From Phycisphaerae bacterium (GTDB taxonomy: Bacteria; Planctomycetota; Phycisphaerae; UBA1845; UTPLA1): a stretch of 63,428 bases of DNA. This document shows positions 62,060 to 63,428 of the stretch, one piece after another (the stretch's first letter is position 1; each line of letters begins with the position of its first letter). The notes below the pieces were generated by a model. The model was not told the origin of the DNA. It ran no database searches and saw only the letters and a list, made by a program, of their open reading frames with translations. The DNA lies in assembly GCA_035275405.1 (NCBI GenBank), contig DATEMU010000017.1, positions 1-63,428 of the forward strand, written 5' to 3'. The translations under genes were made by a program, and so were the position numbers.

Positions 62060-62896
62060 ATGAAGAATTCTCTCAAGCTCCAGCCCATCGAATTGCTCGC
62101 CCTGGCATTGGTCGCCTGCACCCTGCTCGCCGTGCTCACCCCCGGCCTGTTTGCCCACCCGCACGGGCACCCCGGCGAGTTGGTCACCCAATGCGCCGCC
62201 CACCTGCGGGGCATCGGACAGGCCATGTACATCTACGCCCAGGATGATCCCGGGGTCTTCCCCGCCCTCGCCCTCGTCCGCACCGAAAACGACGGCCTGA
62301 TGCAGATCTTCGATCCGCTCGACCGCGTCGCCGAGCCCTCCACCACCGGTATCCCCTCGCCCACCGTCGATATGTGGGCGCTCGTTCGCATCATGAATGT
62401 GGCACCTGAGACTTTCATCTGCCCGTTCACGGCGGACGAGCCCGACCCGGCGCCGCCGTTCGTGCAGGACTATTATGATTTTCTTGGCCCGAAGAACCTC
62501 AGCTACGCTTATCAATATCAGCACGACCCCAACCGGCCGATCATTGGGACCTCGTCCGAGCCGACTTTCCCTTTAATGGCCGATGCGAATCCGTACATCA
62601 AGGGCGGCGTCCAGTCCGACCTTCTCCAGGATCGCCTGTCGAAAAAGGCGGGCAATTCCGACAATCACAAGCATCGCAGGGATGGTCAGAACGTACTCTA
62701 TCAGGACTCGCACGTGGATCTCGAAGCCAGCCCGGCCGTCGGTCTCTTCGGCATGACCGATCCCTCGCTCGATTCCTACTACGACAACATCTACACCGTC
62801 CACGAGGATGGCGGCCTGGTCGACCCCGGCATCGCTGCCCCGACGCCCGAGTGGTGCAACCTGGGCAGCAGGTCGGACGCGTGCCTGGTGCCGTGA
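62060..62896 (+). CDS. Pseudopilin-like secreted protein (planctomycete H..DG type)
   Basis: 278 residues with AAGGAG upstream. The N-terminus IELLALALVACTLLAVLTPGL resembles type II secretion/type IV pilin-like signal regions with Glu at position +2 to +5 of the hydrophobic helix, but a perfect G/FTLIE cleavage site is missing. Toward the C-terminus HKHRRDGQNVLYQDSHVDLE is the H-x(n)-D-G-x-N-V-L-Y/F-x-D-x-H signature that marks a large family of planctomycete pseudopilin-like proteins. Body: cysteines in AAHLRGIGQ and FICPF regions. Probably an exported structural or adhesive protein. Confidence 0.75.
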   Translation: MKNSLKLQPIELLALALVACTLLAVLTPGLFAHPHGHPGELVTQCAAHLRGIGQAMYIYAQDDPGVFPALALVRTENDGLMQIFDPLDRVAEPSTTGIPSPTVDMWALVRIMNVAPETFICPFTADEPDPAPPFVQDYYDFLGPKNLSYAYQYQHDPNRPIIGTSSEPTFPLMADANPYIKGGVQSDLLQDRLSKKAGNSDNHKHRRDGQNVLYQDSHVDLEASPAVGLFGMTDPSLDSYYDNIYTVHEDGGLVDPGIAAPTPEWCNLGSRSDACLVP

Positions 62897-63297
62897 GCGT
62901 CTGGCCGTTGTCGATGGAAGATGCGCGAGTCGGCGGGGGCGATTGTTCGGGTGAAGATCAATGAACTGATCTGGCCGCATCTGTTGGTACAGCGCGCGAA
63001 ATCTCACGGGGCCCATTCCGGTCTATTATGCACACGGGCAGACGGATGCTGGTCGGACTCTGGCCTGCGTCATTATGGTTATCCCTGATGGAAAGGGACC
63101 GAAATCCATTTTTTTACAGGGAGCGCTGAGCAAGAATAGGTCTATGAGGATACGTGGCAGAGGACAATAGTGGCGGAGAACCCGCCGCCTCCTGCAGCTC
63201 ACGGCATTAGGCTCATTGCTAATGGCTTGTGGGATCGGAGATTCCACGCTCATGCGTCGAGAATTAGAGAAATTCAACTTTGTCAGCCTAAGAGTCC
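62897..63297. other. Intergenic region without recognised features
   Basis: About 400 bases, moderately A/T-rich toward the right end. No gene, hairpin with T-run or repeat was found. The bases next to 63298 should hold the terminal inverted repeat of the IS element, but the partner end is outside the window so it cannot be defined. Confidence 0.4.
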
Positions 63298-63428
63298 CTA
63301 AAAGTACCCATTCTTTAATCGTCGCCAACAGATCAAGGCGCAGCCCAGTGTGAGAAATGCCGTATGGATGTCAGCGCGACGATCATAGCGAATTCGAAGG
63401 CGTCGGAATTGGCGCAGCCAACTGATCG
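63298..63428 (-). mobile_element. C-terminus of an IS5-type transposase (partial, runs off the right edge)
   Basis: Read leftward, the last 42 codons before TAG (63298-63300) encode WLRQFRRLRIRYDRR, ADIHTAFLTLGCALICW and RRLKNGYF. This W-L-x-R-F-R-R-L-x-x-R-Y-x-R-R-A-D-x-H-x-A-F-x-x-L-x-C-A-L-I-x-W pattern is the C-terminus of IS5-family transposases. The catalytic domain lies outside the window; whether the copy is intact is unknown. Confidence 0.8.

Overview
This window most likely comes from a high-G+C Gram-negative bacterium of the Planctomycetota (Phycisphaerae-like lineages fit, but the class cannot be fixed from sequence alone). Evidence: an EF-G whose P-loop reads AHIDSGKTT, as in the spd/mitochondrial-type EF-G of planctomycetes and spirochaetes; secreted proteins with dockerin-like, thrombospondin type 3 and FG-GAP/UnbV repeats; a pseudopilin-like protein with the H..DGxNVLYxDxH tail; several Ser/Thr kinases fused to TolB-type propellers; and KdsC plus an LPS-export-like protein, which imply an LPS outer membrane. 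No rRNA, tRNA, CRISPR array or prophage was recognised.

Layout. 1-2955: end of a secreted calcium-binding-repeat protein, an MFS transporter and a hydrolase-like lipoprotein. 2993-13751: four head-to-tail Ser/Thr kinase-propeller genes, read leftward, whose starts and stops overlap by 4 bases or abut. Upstream of them are a MOSC gene, a GNAT gene and two decayed kinase 5' ends (14643-14753 and 15920-16030), so the kinase array was once longer. 16132-20833: SMR exporter, secreted esterase, single-domain response regulator, then rpsO-pnp. 20834-21593 is a palindrome-rich stretch with a broken XRE-type regulator. 21594-24554 is a clearly more A/T-rich two-gene island encoding a TIR-domain protein and a DUF4365-like (PD-(D/E)xK family) protein: a candidate anti-phage module. 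24657-32336: a hypothetical coiled-coil gene, an orphan histidine kinase, a dockerin-like secreted protein, and a leftward group of envelope genes (FecR-like, lipoprotein, alginate-export-type porin, secreted protein). 32513-33313 is accD.

33405-34181 is the most unusual locus. A good sigma-70-type promoter, a hairpin-rich leader, two tandem genes for the SAME 38-residue hydrophobic peptide (18 synonymous codon differences, none non-synonymous), a hairpin-rich trailer and a strong intrinsic terminator together form one compact leftward transcription unit of about 740 nt. I do not recognise the family; it resembles type I toxin or membrane-microprotein loci in outline only.

34488-48691: CvpA-like protein, glutamine amidotransferase (pabA/trpG), a Cys/Met-metabolism PLP enzyme, kdsC overlapping a giant (1252 aa) LptC/LptA-like gene, a 1.1-kb unassigned stretch ending in a strong hairpin, a TIM-barrel epimerase-like protein, cytochrome c'-like protein, a zinc-ribbon membrane protein, SppA-like protease, NAD-dependent epimerase and a DUF1015 protein. 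48841-63428: class II aldolase, Ada, a 1097-aa FG-GAP/UnbV secreted protein, a GGDEF-pseudoreceiver-GAF-HD-GYP signalling protein, fusA with a palindrome embedded in its promoter, a stand-alone three-repeat Clp N-domain protein, an AlkD-like repair protein, three small or secreted proteins, and at the right edge the C-terminus of an IS5-type transposase.
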